DNA of 36,692 bases from CAYNTH01 sp964427055 (GTDB taxonomy: Archaea > Aenigmatarchaeota > Aenigmatarchaeia > CG10238-14 > SCSR01), in assembly GCA_964427055.1 (NCBI GenBank), contig CAYRSQ010000003.1, positions 1 to 36,692 of the forward strand. The letters run 5' to 3'. Positions within the stretch are counted from its first letter, which is position 1; each line of letters begins with the position of its first letter. The notes below the pieces were generated by a model. That model saw only the letters and a list, made by a program, of their open reading frames with translations. It was not told the origin of the DNA and ran no database searches. Shown in pieces: positions 15,260 through 23,529 of the stretch. A program made the translations under genes and the position numbers.

Positions 15260-16234
15260 TCATTTGGGCTGGAGTTCAAATTGCTCTGAGAGCTCATAAT
15301 GGTATTTGTAGCCGTATTCTGCCCATATACTGGCAGTTGTTTCCGGATCGGAGAAATCAGTCGGTATAAAGATGCAATCCATAGTATCTGGGACTTCCAA
15401 TTTCTCATCCGAATAGAGTTTTCCATTGTCTTCGATGAAATCGCAGTTCAATATATTCCCTTTCGAATCCGTGGCTATCGATAGCGAATCCCTCAAATCC
15501 AAGTTTATGCCGCCGGCTTCAATTACTGTGTCTCTCACAGACCCTATTGAACTGCTTCCCACGTCCTCAAAACTCATTTTCACCGTGAAAGGTATTCCTT
15601 TCGTTCCCCAATATTCCTTTACGGTCTTTCCATCGACCACTTTCTCGCCTCTGGATGGCAATGCAAATTCCAGTTTTATAGGACCGTATGTTGCGGAACT
15701 CTGGGAATATTCCGAGCTTGGATTGTCTTTCAGAGTGTTGTCTATGACCGGCACGTCAAATTTCCTGAAACCTGAATACTCGTATTCGACATAGTAATAA
15801 ATCGTGTAGGTTTTGGGGCTTATCGGATTACTGTCAATCGTATTCAATGTCAGTAGGATTCTTCTGCTGTCTTGAGGCTCTATTTCGCCGTATTCGCTGT
15901 TTTCATCGAAAAGGCACACTTCTTTCACTCCGTTGGAATCGTTGTCTTTGTCTATCGCTTCAGCGCCTTCGCATACAAGTTCGAACGACGTTGGATCGAA
16001 TCCCGGATAGTTAGGGAACCCAACTTCCACTCTGGGAACTTTCTCTTCGCCATTGTTCTGCACAACAAATTCTATTACCACCGGGCTATTAGGATATGGA
16101 TTTTTATTAGACACATAATAATCTTCGATTGTGATTATGTCGTCGCTGTAATGTATCAATTCGGTGTCCTGTTCTATGCACCCCGAGAGGACGACTACAA
16201 GGACCAGACTCGCCAACAAAATGCTGCTCTTCAT
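15260..16234 (-). CDS. Lipoprotein with twin CARDB-like beta domains
   Basis: The 324-residue protein has a lipobox (VLVVVLSGCIEQD, Cys19). Two beta domains follow. The first has VIEFVVQNNGEEKVPRVEV and ends in TIYYYVEYEYSGFRKFDV. The second has FTVKMSFEDVGSSSIGSV and ends in SIWAEYGYKYHYELSEQFEL. The shared aromatic-Tyr-x-Tyr end strand also occurs in the neighbouring lipoprotein and in the zinc-ribbon protein at 31364. Promoter signals (ATTAATAAC about 27 nt upstream) suggest a nearly leaderless mRNA that heads a two-gene unit. Function is unknown; envelope location is well supported. Confidence 0.78.
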   Translation of the reverse strand: MKSSILLASLVLVVVLSGCIEQDTELIHYSDDIITIEDYYVSNKNPYPNSPVVIEFVVQNNGEEKVPRVEVGFPNYPGFDPTSFELVCEGAEAIDKDNDSNGVKEVCLFDENSEYGEIEPQDSRRILLTLNTIDSNPISPKTYTIYYYVEYEYSGFRKFDVPVIDNTLKDNPSSEYSQSSATYGPIKLEFALPSRGEKVVDGKTVKEYWGTKGIPFTVKMSFEDVGSSSIGSVRDTVIEAGGINLDLRDSLSIATDSKGNILNCDFIEDNGKLYSDEKLEVPDTMDCIFIPTDFSDPETTASIWAEYGYKYHYELSEQFELQPK

Positions 16235-16272
16235 TGAATAACTTTTAAACTTGGACAGTTATTAATTTTACA

Positions 16273-17055
16273 ATGGATTTCGGCCAAGAGATAATTGACT
16301 ATTTCCTAACACCAACGGCGACAGGATATACCGTATCAAAGACACTGGCATATTCCTTGGTGTTGATAGTTGCGGTCTACGGCATATTCAGACTACTTAA
16401 AAAACTTGGAATAAAGGTTGACAAAAAACTTGTGATATCGATAATCCCTTTCATCGTGTTTGGGTCTACATTGAGGGTAATACAAGATGCTGGACTGGTA
16501 GACTCGTACTTTTTCGTAACGCCTGGGATATACCTGTTGGTGTTTATAATGGCATTCTCATCCATAATGGTTTCCGCCATTCTAGATAAAAAATACTCTA
16601 TGCCGTACTATAAGACATCTTTCATTCTCGGAGTGATATCCCTTCCGTTCCTGTTTGCACGTCTAGATATTCTAGCCAATCTGGAAGGATGCGGACTGGT
16701 TCTTCTGATGTTCCTGCCATGGATTATACTCGCAAAGTTACACACATGGAGTTTAGAAAACAAGATAGTCACTCTTCTCCATGTTTTTGATTCCACTGTG
16801 ACAGCCGTTTCCATGAAATTTTTCGGATACTACGAACAGCATGTTTTCCCGACATACTTCATAAACCTTTTCGGCCCGTTTTCATTCATATTCCTAAAAC
16901 TGGCCGTAATAGGTTCCGTATTGATGATTATAGACAGGATAGCTAAAGATGAGGAGATTGACGATGAGTTCGTTTTCTATGTAAAACTTGTCATCGGCAT
17001 ACTGGGCGCCGCTACAGGAGCTAGAGACTTCATAACACTTGTCTCCGGAATCTGA
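16273..17055 (+). CDS. DUF63 family integral membrane protein
   Basis: The 260-residue protein has about seven hydrophobic helices and the DUF63 signature blocks: FIVFGSTLRVIQDAG, FVTPGIYLLVFI, and HVFDSTVTAVSMKFFGYYEQ followed by HVFPTYFINLFGPFSFIFLK. The family is archaeal, and its function is not known. TTTTAAAC about 24 nt before the ATG suggests a leaderless transcript. The stop codon abuts the stop codon of the convergent gene on the other strand with no spacing. Confidence 0.85.
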   Translation: MDFGQEIIDYFLTPTATGYTVSKTLAYSLVLIVAVYGIFRLLKKLGIKVDKKLVISIIPFIVFGSTLRVIQDAGLVDSYFFVTPGIYLLVFIMAFSSIMVSAILDKKYSMPYYKTSFILGVISLPFLFARLDILANLEGCGLVLLMFLPWIILAKLHTWSLENKIVTLLHVFDSTVTAVSMKFFGYYEQHVFPTYFINLFGPFSFIFLKLAVIGSVLMIIDRIAKDEEIDDEFVFYVKLVIGILGAATGARDFITLVSGI

Positions 17056-18195
17056 TTATTGGTAATATTCAACAGTAAGGAACGCATCGGTCAGCTCATA
17101 GACTGCATTTTCTTCGAACATAAAGAGCAGCGTATTCTTGCCTTCTTTCAGATAAAGCGGATTCCCGAACATGTCCTCGTCAAGTGAGGTTTCCAATATG
17201 GAAACCGGGGGTTTCTGGAAGTATGATATCTGGTTGTTGACTTTGATCAGCATGTTCGGAAGGTAGGAACTATGTGTTTTTACCCTCCCGAAAAGGTTGA
17301 ACTGCTTGAAGTTCTCAATTTCATAATCGTTTAATGTTATGTTGAAAGATTGTGCAGATGCTCCTTCATAATCAAGATTCAGTTTTGCCGACTGTATGTC
17401 ATACCTAGTTGCGCCCCAGAAAACAATTCCGGGATAATCCGCCTCTATCTTCACTATGTTTCCTCGTTCTATGTAGTCCTTGTCAATGGGTATCAGTATC
17501 TCCCCTGCCCCTACTTCATTATCATATATTTTCTGATCATTGATGTATACAATCAAATTACCGAATCCGTTCGTATCCTCTATCAGAAGTTGGACACTCC
17601 CTCCGGTGGTTATGTCTATCCTGTCGTCAGTTATAAGTCCTGTCAGTGTTTCAGACCTGCTGGACACGTAGCTCCTGGACACTGCAACATCCTGTTTAAA
17701 GTCGAGTAAATCGGTCCCTTTCGCATATACAACAGAAAAGTCGATAGGGAATTCGTTCTCTGATATCATTCTCTCAGTGGTCGTAAGTTCATCCTCGTCC
17801 ACGACCTCCACAGACAATGAAAATTCGTCCTTGCCGCCCTCACTCTGAATGTACACCTTTCCGCTGTACGTCCCGAATTCCACATCTTTAGGCGGCTCTA
17901 TTGTAACAACTACGACAGTAGAATCGTCGACATTGAAATTGTTCTTGCTGAACTTTATCCAATCTGACACTTCCCCCTTCGCAGTCAAGTTCACAGAGGT
18001 CAATCCCTGAACGCTGCCTATAGTGAAATCGAACTTCGTCTCTTCGCCCGGAATGGCTTTGATTGTGAACTCCGACGCTTCCACTACAGGGGCGCCTTCA
18101 GTCGGGACCGCCCAGCTGAATGCGAGCACGAATATCAATAGAAGTCCTGCCAGTAAAACGAATGTAAATTCATCTATCTTCGGCAATTCCGGCAC
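17056..18195 (-). CDS. Membrane-anchored extracytoplasmic beta-rich protein
   Basis: The 379-residue protein has a short cytoplasmic N-terminus (MPELPKIDEF), one membrane helix (about 11-30, TFVLLAGLLLIFVLAFSW), and a long ectodomain. Residues about 38-132 look like an immunoglobulin-like domain (VVVVTIEPPKDVEFGTYSGK). The C-terminal half is a second beta domain with VQLLIEDTNGFGNLIVYIN and GNIVKIEADYPGIVFWG, similar in style to carbohydrate-binding jelly rolls. No family is recognised with confidence. It follows rps17e by 51 nt on the same strand and may be read through from it. Confidence 0.72.
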   Translation of the reverse strand: MPELPKIDEFTFVLLAGLLLIFVLAFSWAVPTEGAPVVEASEFTIKAIPGEETKFDFTIGSVQGLTSVNLTAKGEVSDWIKFSKNNFNVDDSTVVVVTIEPPKDVEFGTYSGKVYIQSEGGKDEFSLSVEVVDEDELTTTERMISENEFPIDFSVVYAKGTDLLDFKQDVAVSRSYVSSRSETLTGLITDDRIDITTGGSVQLLIEDTNGFGNLIVYINDQKIYDNEVGAGEILIPIDKDYIERGNIVKIEADYPGIVFWGATRYDIQSAKLNLDYEGASAQSFNITLNDYEIENFKQFNLFGRVKTHSSYLPNMLIKVNNQISYFQKPPVSILETSLDEDMFGNPLYLKEGKNTLLFMFEENAVYELTDAFLTVEYYQ

Positions 18196-18246
18196 TATAA
18201 CACCTATGTAAATTTGTCTTTTGAAGAAATTAAAATGTTGCCGGTA

Positions 18247-18435
18247 TCAGTTTTCCTGTGCTTTTAGGTTCGTCACGTATCCGGTTATGGCATTGATCAG
18301 TTTCTTCGATTTCATCGTCATTAGTTCCTTAACAATCCCTTTGTTTTCAGAAAAGTCCAGAGTGAACCTTTCAGGATAATTCACATAGAGCGTTCTACCT
18401 ATCCTTTTTACATACGATGTCTTTATGTTACCCAT
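18247..18435 (-). CDS. rps17e: Ribosomal protein S17e
   Basis: The 62-residue protein matches archaeal S17e through its length: MGNIKTSYVKRIGRTLYVNY, then FTLDFSENKGIVKELMTMKS, then KKLINAITGYVT. It is a small-subunit protein shared by archaea and eukaryotes. A very strong ribosome binding site (GGAGGT) lies 8 nt before the ATG. It follows endA closely on the same strand. Confidence 0.93.
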   Translation of the reverse strand: MGNIKTSYVKRIGRTLYVNYPERFTLDFSENKGIVKELMTMKSKKLINAITGYVTNLKAQEN

Positions 18436-18453
18436 GATTACTACCTCCTATAA

Positions 18454-19026
18454 TTACGGTGTTAACCTTTTTATTTCATAGTATGTGGGTGATCCTTCCT
18501 TGTCCAAGACCGCCCAAACGAAAGTCGCCCTTATGTTGTGCGCCAATCTGACAGCCCTGGACATCTCAGGCAGTGAAAAAGCGGCCTCTTCTGGGACGCA
18601 ATGGACTACGAACTTGGTGTGTTCGTGAGACTCTTTTGGTCCCCTTTTCAGCTTGACGCCTCTTTCATACACTCTGAAATGGGCGCCGAATTTGAATCCA
18701 GTCTTCACGACATATCCTCTGTTCCTAAGATCCCTGTATACCATGAACTGGGCGTAGAACTGGTTGACGGTTTCTGAACCTACTTTCAACATGTCCTCCA
18801 GTTTAAGTGCCTTTTTTCTCTTTCCCGTTTTTTTCTCGAAAATTTCCAATCTGTCTTTCTCCAAAAGGTATGTGGCTTCTACTAGCTCCAATTCCAACCT
18901 GGTAGGTTTCTCTTCGGGCATGAGTGTCCCGAAACTGGACTCGTCAAAGAGCACCATGGCTGAAGAGTGTGAGATTACTACCCTGTTCTCAATCAGTTCC
19001 CCTTCGAATGACCTTTTCTTTGGCAT
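18454..19026 (-). CDS. endA: tRNA-splicing endonuclease, EndA-type subunit (family catalytic Lys not seen)
   Basis: The 190-residue protein starts MPKKRSFEGELIENRVVIS at 19026. A longer frame would run into tRNA-Phe and has no support; AAGTGAT lies 6 nt before the ATG. The C-terminal nuclease fold is clear: FYAQFMVYRDLRNRGYVVKT, GFKFGAHFRVYERG (Tyr120), HEHTKFVVHCV (His136). Tyr and His of the catalytic triad are present. In the segment where the family has its catalytic lysine (SRAVRLAHNIRATFVWAVLD, 156-175) there is an arginine but no lysine. Size fits the one-domain archaeal subunit. The enzyme cuts the bulge motifs of intron-containing pre-tRNAs such as those at 5474, 6168 and 25914. tRNA-Phe is directly upstream and S17e directly downstream. 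Confidence 0.85.
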   Translation of the reverse strand: MPKKRSFEGELIENRVVISHSSAMVLFDESSFGTLMPEEKPTRLELELVEATYLLEKDRLEIFEKKTGKRKKALKLEDMLKVGSETVNQFYAQFMVYRDLRNRGYVVKTGFKFGAHFRVYERGVKLKRGPKESHEHTKFVVHCVPEEAAFSLPEMSRAVRLAHNIRATFVWAVLDKEGSPTYYEIKRLTP

Positions 19027-19039
19027 GTATATCACTTGA

Positions 19040-19113
19040 TGGGAGCGACGAGATTTGAACTCGTGACACATCGGTCTTCAGCCGATTGCTCTCCCAGGCT
19101 GAGCTACGCTCCC
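19040..19113 (-). tRNA. tRNA-Phe(GAA)
   Basis: On the minus strand GGGAGCG/CGCTCCC forms the acceptor stem, with discriminator A. The anticodon stem ATCGG/CCGAT closes the loop CTGAAGA, anticodon GAA. G37 is present, the base that Taw1 and its partners modify. No intron. It ends 13 nt before the endA start codon. Confidence 0.95.
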
Positions 19114-19179
19114 TTCATTTTTAATGAAGTTTACTGGTTCTTAAGTATTACTTTGTTTGTATTGCCTATTAGAAATCTT

Positions 19180-19863
19180 TCACTTTTTAAAAATTCTGTA
19201 TTTCAATCCTTCTTTCAATATGAACAGTGTTATTCCAGAAACCATTCTAATTCCCCTTGGAATTTCGCTCCTATGATTATAAGTCACCGTTACTGGTACT
19301 TGATATATTTTTAGGCCATTCTTCACCGCGTGCGAAAGTAGAGAATTCTCTATAATATAACCCCCATGGAGAGCATCTTTTGCCATATCGATCGCGTCCG
19401 TTTTAATCGCCATATATCCGCAGTTCGTATCGAACATTTTTGTACCGAAAAATGTATTGAAAGCCGTTTTCCATACAAAATTTCCCAATCTGTGCCTGAA
19501 TGGGACATTGGACCAGTCCCTGAACCCCATTACCATGTCGGCTGTCCCATCTTTCAATGGCTTAAGCAACCTGTCAGCCTCCTCAGGATAATACTGTAAA
19601 TCGGCGTCTATGAAGATTATGTTCTCTATCTCTGGCATGTTCTTTGATACGTATTCTATGCCTGTCTTCAGCGCTTCTCCCTTGCCGGCATTTTTGGTTT
19701 TTCTTATTACAATAGATCCGCTTTTCTCGGCTATCTCAGAAGTTCTGTCAATGGAATTGTCATCAATTACCACAGGAATTAGACCAGCTTTTTGTATCCT
19801 TTCCACGACTTCCTTTATCGTTTTTTCTTCGTTATACGCTGGTATGATGGCGCAGTCTTTCAT
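19180..19863 (-). CDS. Family 2 glycosyltransferase (dolichyl-phosphate sugar synthase-like)
   Basis: The 227-residue protein is a GT-A fold family 2 glycosyltransferase: CAIIPAYNEEKTIKEVV at the N-terminus, VVIDDNSIDRTSEIA, KGEALKTGIEYV and the metal-binding FIDADLQYYPEE (Asp86-x-Asp88). It resembles dolichol-phosphate mannose/glucose synthases but has no C-terminal membrane helices. It probably transfers a nucleotide-activated sugar to a polyprenyl phosphate or a related acceptor for surface glycans, in keeping with the many NxS/T sequons on the S-layer protein. Donor and acceptor are not shown by the sequence. It lies 36 nt after top6A on the same strand. Confidence 0.85.
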   Translation of the reverse strand: MKDCAIIPAYNEEKTIKEVVERIQKAGLIPVVIDDNSIDRTSEIAEKSGSIVIRKTKNAGKGEALKTGIEYVSKNMPEIENIIFIDADLQYYPEEADRLLKPLKDGTADMVMGFRDWSNVPFRHRLGNFVWKTAFNTFFGTKMFDTNCGYMAIKTDAIDMAKDALHGGYIIENSLLSHAVKNGLKIYQVPVTVTYNHRSEIPRGIRMVSGITLFILKEGLKYRIFKK

Positions 19864-19899
19864 AAAGCTAATTAAACCGTTAATTTCTTAAACTTTCAT

Positions 19900-20988
19900 T
19901 CAAGGCAAGAATTCCTTCTTTTTTATCTTGTTCGGAAGATACTCCTCGGTCATGAATCTCAACCCTCTGCCTGATAGAGCTTCCAGTTCGGCTTTTTTCC
20001 TGTTTTTTATTAGGAGTTTCAACTCCTTCTGCCATTCCTCGCTCTGGAACCACTCGTATTTCATCATATCTTTCGCTCTCTTAATGTCAACTTCCTTCGC
20101 TTTGATAGTGTATTTGTCCAGCCCGAACTCGTCTATGTCGCTGATAGTCAAGCCGATGTATTGTGCATTAGGGGTGCACAATTCATCGGATACGTGTGCT
20201 AGTGCCATGGAACCGTGTTTTATGACAGAATATATATACCATCCGTAGGGATCAGAATCACAAAAGACGTACACTGGCAGTTTGTGTTCGGTGGATAACC
20301 TGTTTATCAATCTCCTGCAGCCTCTAGCAGCCTGGCCCTGTGTAGTCACTATAACGCAATCATGTTTTTCCCAATACCTGTCTTCATGCAGACGTTCGAA
20401 TGCTGCGTTTTTCTCTATTACAAGTATGTATTTCGCGTCAACTTTCTTGAATTGTATGTTCTCGACGTTGCTAGGTATGGCCCATCCGCCACTTCCCAAT
20501 TTGCTCCAGTCCACATTGTCCCCCCGATCGACTACAGAAACCTTCCCTACTACTCTGCCTCTTATATCAGCCGTCAAGTGAAGCTTTTCTCTTAGCGTGT
20601 CTAGAGCCACTTCAATATCAACGACTATTGGATCACTGTCGCTCTGCTCGTTGAACGTAGTTTCGTTGGAATCCTTCAAGGTCCTCTTTAGGTTATAATA
20701 CATGTCTCTTAGGCTCGTGTTTATTCCTTCCTTGAGAAGGTCCTTGCAAAAAGCGGCTACCATTGTAGTCTGCATGAATTTCTTGGCATGAGAGACGTTG
20801 AACAGGTACCTCTTTGAAACGTTTTCTCCTAGAGATAGCGTCTTGCTTTTCTCGTCATAAACTACATTGGACAATGATCTTATCGGTATCTCTATCTTAG
20901 GGTTTTCCTTGTTCTCGACATCTTTCAATATCTGTTCCCCCATCTGTTCCAGTTTTTTCGTCGTGTCTTTATCGTTCATATCATTCAT
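19900..20988 (-). CDS. top6A: DNA topoisomerase VI subunit A
   Basis: The 362-residue protein is the DNA-cutting subunit of type IIB topoisomerase, homologous to Spo11. The winged-helix domain has the catalytic tyrosine in TSLRDMYYNLKRT (Tyr98 by alignment with Spo11). The Toprim domain carries ILVIEKNAAFERL (the metal-binding Glu) and VYVFCDSDPYGWYIY (Asp-x-Asp). The length is usual. The start codon lies inside the end of top6B (8-nt overlap, ATGAATGA), so translation is probably coupled and the subunits are made in equal amount. Confidence 0.96.
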   Translation of the reverse strand: MNDMNDKDTTKKLEQMGEQILKDVENKENPKIEIPIRSLSNVVYDEKSKTLSLGENVSKRYLFNVSHAKKFMQTTMVAAFCKDLLKEGINTSLRDMYYNLKRTLKDSNETTFNEQSDSDPIVVDIEVALDTLREKLHLTADIRGRVVGKVSVVDRGDNVDWSKLGSGGWAIPSNVENIQFKKVDAKYILVIEKNAAFERLHEDRYWEKHDCVIVTTQGQAARGCRRLINRLSTEHKLPVYVFCDSDPYGWYIYSVIKHGSMALAHVSDELCTPNAQYIGLTISDIDEFGLDKYTIKAKEVDIKRAKDMMKYEWFQSEEWQKELKLLIKNRKKAELEALSGRGLRFMTEEYLPNKIKKKEFLP

Positions 20989-22600
20989 CCTTCTTTTCTT
21001 CCACAGTCATTTCTTCTGCAGGTTCTGCGTCCTGTGCAGCATTCTCGATTATATATGATTCTAGTTTCTTTTCTATGTTCTCTTTGTTTTTATCTGTAAG
21101 GTTCGCGAGAGACTCGGCCACTTCGGGTATGTATCTCTTGAACATGTTCCTTCTCATCTGTTTCTGTTTTGCTTTTCTCTGATTCCTTATGAACCCAGCC
21201 AATTGTCGGCCCGCGTCCTGCAAAGCAAGTTTTATTTCTTTTTCGATAATTGAATAGCTCGCAATCGCTTCCTTACCTTCCGATGTGTATGGTACCCAAA
21301 CAGAAGCGAAATGTACGAGTATGGCCAAAGGCCCCACGGGTATGCTTCCTGAAGACTGCTGAAGTCCGTATCTTTTCCAGTCGACCTGCTCGATTGATTT
21401 TGCTATGGCGCAACCGCTCCTGTTGTAAAGCAACGGAACCTTGTTCGCAAATCTATATAATATCGCGGATGAGTTGGGCTGAAGTTCACCTCCATAAGCC
21501 AATCCAACTTCGACCTGGAACGGATTCCCTCTATAAACCTCAGGTGGTCGAGTGACGGCCACATAATAATCAGCTTTGATCTCCTTCCTAAGTCCATTTT
21601 CTATAAGTTTTTCAGTCAGAGGAGATAAGCAATCAGTCGGAGGCGATATCAACTTGACCATTTGCATGGATTTGTGGAGCCTCTCGGTTTCCATCGCATC
21701 AATATCATCAGGTTTCCTTTTCTCAGAAAGCTTGGAAAGCTTCAATATCTGATCCGCGGACGTCGAGCCGACTCTCGAAAAATCTGTAGTGAGGAAAGAT
21801 TTCAGGCTTCTCGTATTCGTGGTCAGAAGCATCCTTCTCAGGATACCCAATTCAATACCATAAGGGTGTGGTTTTATTTCTTTGGGCCTTTTGGGCATAA
21901 GATTCGTGGTTCGTTCAAACTTCACTACTCCATTCGGACCTTTGTATACAATATGGGCGTATGGATTTGCTATTGCGGTCTGCTTAAGGTATTCCGGTAT
22001 GGACTGAAACCTCTCGATATAAGTGCCTTCAACTTCCAATTCAAGCTTTATTCCTCTCCACTTGTTCTCATTCTTAGATGTCATATGATTGACGATAGAC
22101 GGCTCGTTCTTCACGGTGTCTATCATCATTTCTATCTCGTGTATCTTGCTGTCCCCTGTGCTCGACGTTATCTTGACCGGTTTTCCTGTAGTCAACTGTG
22201 CATACAAGATTGCCCCGCTTATCCCGATTCCCTGAGTTCCCCTAGATTGTTGAAGTCTGTGGAACTTGGATCCGAACAGCATCTTGCCGAAAGCCATAGA
22301 TATTTTTGACTCGACTATTCCTGGACCGTTGTCTTCGAATGACAGCTTGAACCTATCCACGCTTAGCTGTTTAGTCGTAACCTGTATATCGGGAAGTATG
22401 CCCGCTTCGTCGCACGCGTCTAGGCTGTTATCGACCGCTTCCTTGGTTATTGTTATAAGAGCTTTGGTTGAATTTTCATACCCTAGCAGATGTCTGTTCT
22501 TCTCGAAGAATTCGGCTACACTTATGGATTTCATCGTTTCTGCTATTTCTTCCGCACTGCTTATCTTTCTTTCAGCCATTCCAACGCCTATTTTATCCAT
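20981..22600 (-). CDS. top6B: DNA topoisomerase VI subunit B
   Basis: The 539-residue protein is the ATPase subunit of topoisomerase VI. The GHKL fold shows the N box (KEAVDNSLDAC, Glu54), the G1 box (FEDNGPGI) and the G2 box (GTQGIGISGA, 121-130). A helix-two-turn-helix and transducer region follow. The acidic C-terminus (AEEMTVEEKKDE) ends over the start of top6A. The first ATG (22600) has a TTTAATA box about 22 nt upstream, which suggests a leaderless start; an ATG seven codons in is the alternative. Together with top6A it relaxes and decatenates DNA. Confidence 0.96.
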   Translation of the reverse strand: MDKIGVGMAERKISSAEEIAETMKSISVAEFFEKNRHLLGYENSTKALITITKEAVDNSLDACDEAGILPDIQVTTKQLSVDRFKLSFEDNGPGIVESKISMAFGKMLFGSKFHRLQQSRGTQGIGISGAILYAQLTTGKPVKITSSTGDSKIHEIEMMIDTVKNEPSIVNHMTSKNENKWRGIKLELEVEGTYIERFQSIPEYLKQTAIANPYAHIVYKGPNGVVKFERTTNLMPKRPKEIKPHPYGIELGILRRMLLTTNTRSLKSFLTTDFSRVGSTSADQILKLSKLSEKRKPDDIDAMETERLHKSMQMVKLISPPTDCLSPLTEKLIENGLRKEIKADYYVAVTRPPEVYRGNPFQVEVGLAYGGELQPNSSAILYRFANKVPLLYNRSGCAIAKSIEQVDWKRYGLQQSSGSIPVGPLAILVHFASVWVPYTSEGKEAIASYSIIEKEIKLALQDAGRQLAGFIRNQRKAKQKQMRRNMFKRYIPEVAESLANLTDKNKENIEKKLESYIIENAAQDAEPAEEMTVEEKKDE

Positions 22601-22637
22601 TTTATATTTCGTTCTTATTAAATCTTAATTGGTTTTT

Positions 22638-23147
22638 CTATGGTTTGTTTTTCGATTTCATGTTATCTTCTAGGAATTTATATACTCCTCCGTGTTTTCT
22701 GCCTTCTAGGAGCATGCATATAGCTTCTCTGACGAGGCCTATCGAATCCCATCTACCTATGATGCTCACGGTCTTTCCATATACAGAGAGTTTCACATCC
22801 GCCAACTTCTCTAGTATGTTCTTAGTCTTACCTTCACTCCCTATTATTCTTCCCCTAAGGGTCTCGAGTCTGCTACTGGATTTTCCCGAAAAATCGGTTA
22901 TGTTTATCACATGGAGTATATAATCGTCGTCCAGAAGGTACAATGCAGATTCGAAATCGAACCCTCTTCCGTATGCCTTTATGACTTCCTTGGCTTTCAT
23001 TACCTGGATTGGATCTTCCGATTCTATTGAAACCTCTTCTCTCAGAACCACGACGACTTCGATTAATTTCTGCAGCTTTTCAATCAGTTTTCTAGATGAT
23101 TTGAGTTTTTTCAATCTGACTTCTGGTATAGATATAAAATCAATCAT
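22638..23147 (-). CDS. KH-domain RNA-binding protein (Pno1/Krr1-like, ribosome assembly)
   Basis: The 169-residue protein matches the universal archaeal KH protein related to eukaryotic Pno1/Dim2 and Krr1. The C-terminal KH domain has RLETLRGRIIGSEGKTKNIL (GxxG as GSEG) followed by SVYGKTVSIIGRWDSIGLV. An N-terminal degenerate KH region precedes it (VRLKKLKSSRKLIEKLQKL). Homologues bind pre-16S/18S rRNA near its 3' end during small-subunit assembly. It starts 9 nt after aIF1A, so the two are almost certainly one transcript. Confidence 0.88.
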   Translation of the reverse strand: MIDFISIPEVRLKKLKSSRKLIEKLQKLIEVVVVLREEVSIESEDPIQVMKAKEVIKAYGRGFDFESALYLLDDDYILHVINITDFSGKSSSRLETLRGRIIGSEGKTKNILEKLADVKLSVYGKTVSIIGRWDSIGLVREAICMLLEGRKHGGVYKFLEDNMKSKNKP

Positions 23148-23156
23148 GTTTTCACG

Positions 23157-23486
23157 TTAATCTGACACTATTTCTTTCAAAAGTCCTTTTCTTTTCAGCC
23201 AATTGGCTTGTGTACCAGTGTACCTAAAGGCGACATCACCTCTTTCAGTGCCCTGAACCTCCCAAGGTTTGACTAGTATCACGTCTCCCGGCCTCATCCA
23301 TACTCTTTTCCTTAGTCTCCCCGGTATCCTGCATATCCTTTCATTCCCGTCGGTACATCTGGCTCTCATCCTGTCGCCACCCAACATGGTATCAATCAAA
23401 CACAATACTTCTCCTTTTCGGGGCGTCCTTATTCTCGATATTTCCATTTCTTCGCTGTTCATTTCTGGCTCCCGTTTCTTGCCCAT
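23157..23486 (-). CDS. eif1A: Translation initiation factor aIF1A
   Basis: The 109-residue protein has the S1-like OB fold of aIF1A: GEVLCLIDTMLGGDRMRARC, then TDGNERICRIPGRLRKRVWM and RPGDVILVKPWEVQ. It binds the ribosomal A site during initiation. The N-terminus is charged (MGKKREPEMNSEEMEISR). It heads the translation/topology run with the KH protein and Top6B/A behind it. The C-terminus YTGTQANWLKRKGLLKE is regular for archaea. Confidence 0.95.
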   Translation of the reverse strand: MGKKREPEMNSEEMEISRIRTPRKGEVLCLIDTMLGGDRMRARCTDGNERICRIPGRLRKRVWMRPGDVILVKPWEVQGTERGDVAFRYTGTQANWLKRKGLLKEIVSD

Positions 23487-23529
23487 TTTTAAACACCTAA
23501 CAATACTTTCGTCTTTAAGACATATACCT

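Noticed and set aside
18454..19071. Longer EndA start inside tRNA-Phe
   Set aside because: The extra 15 residues are encoded by the tRNA 3' half and spacer; the ATG at 19026 has an upstream GTGAT and gives a normal N-terminus.
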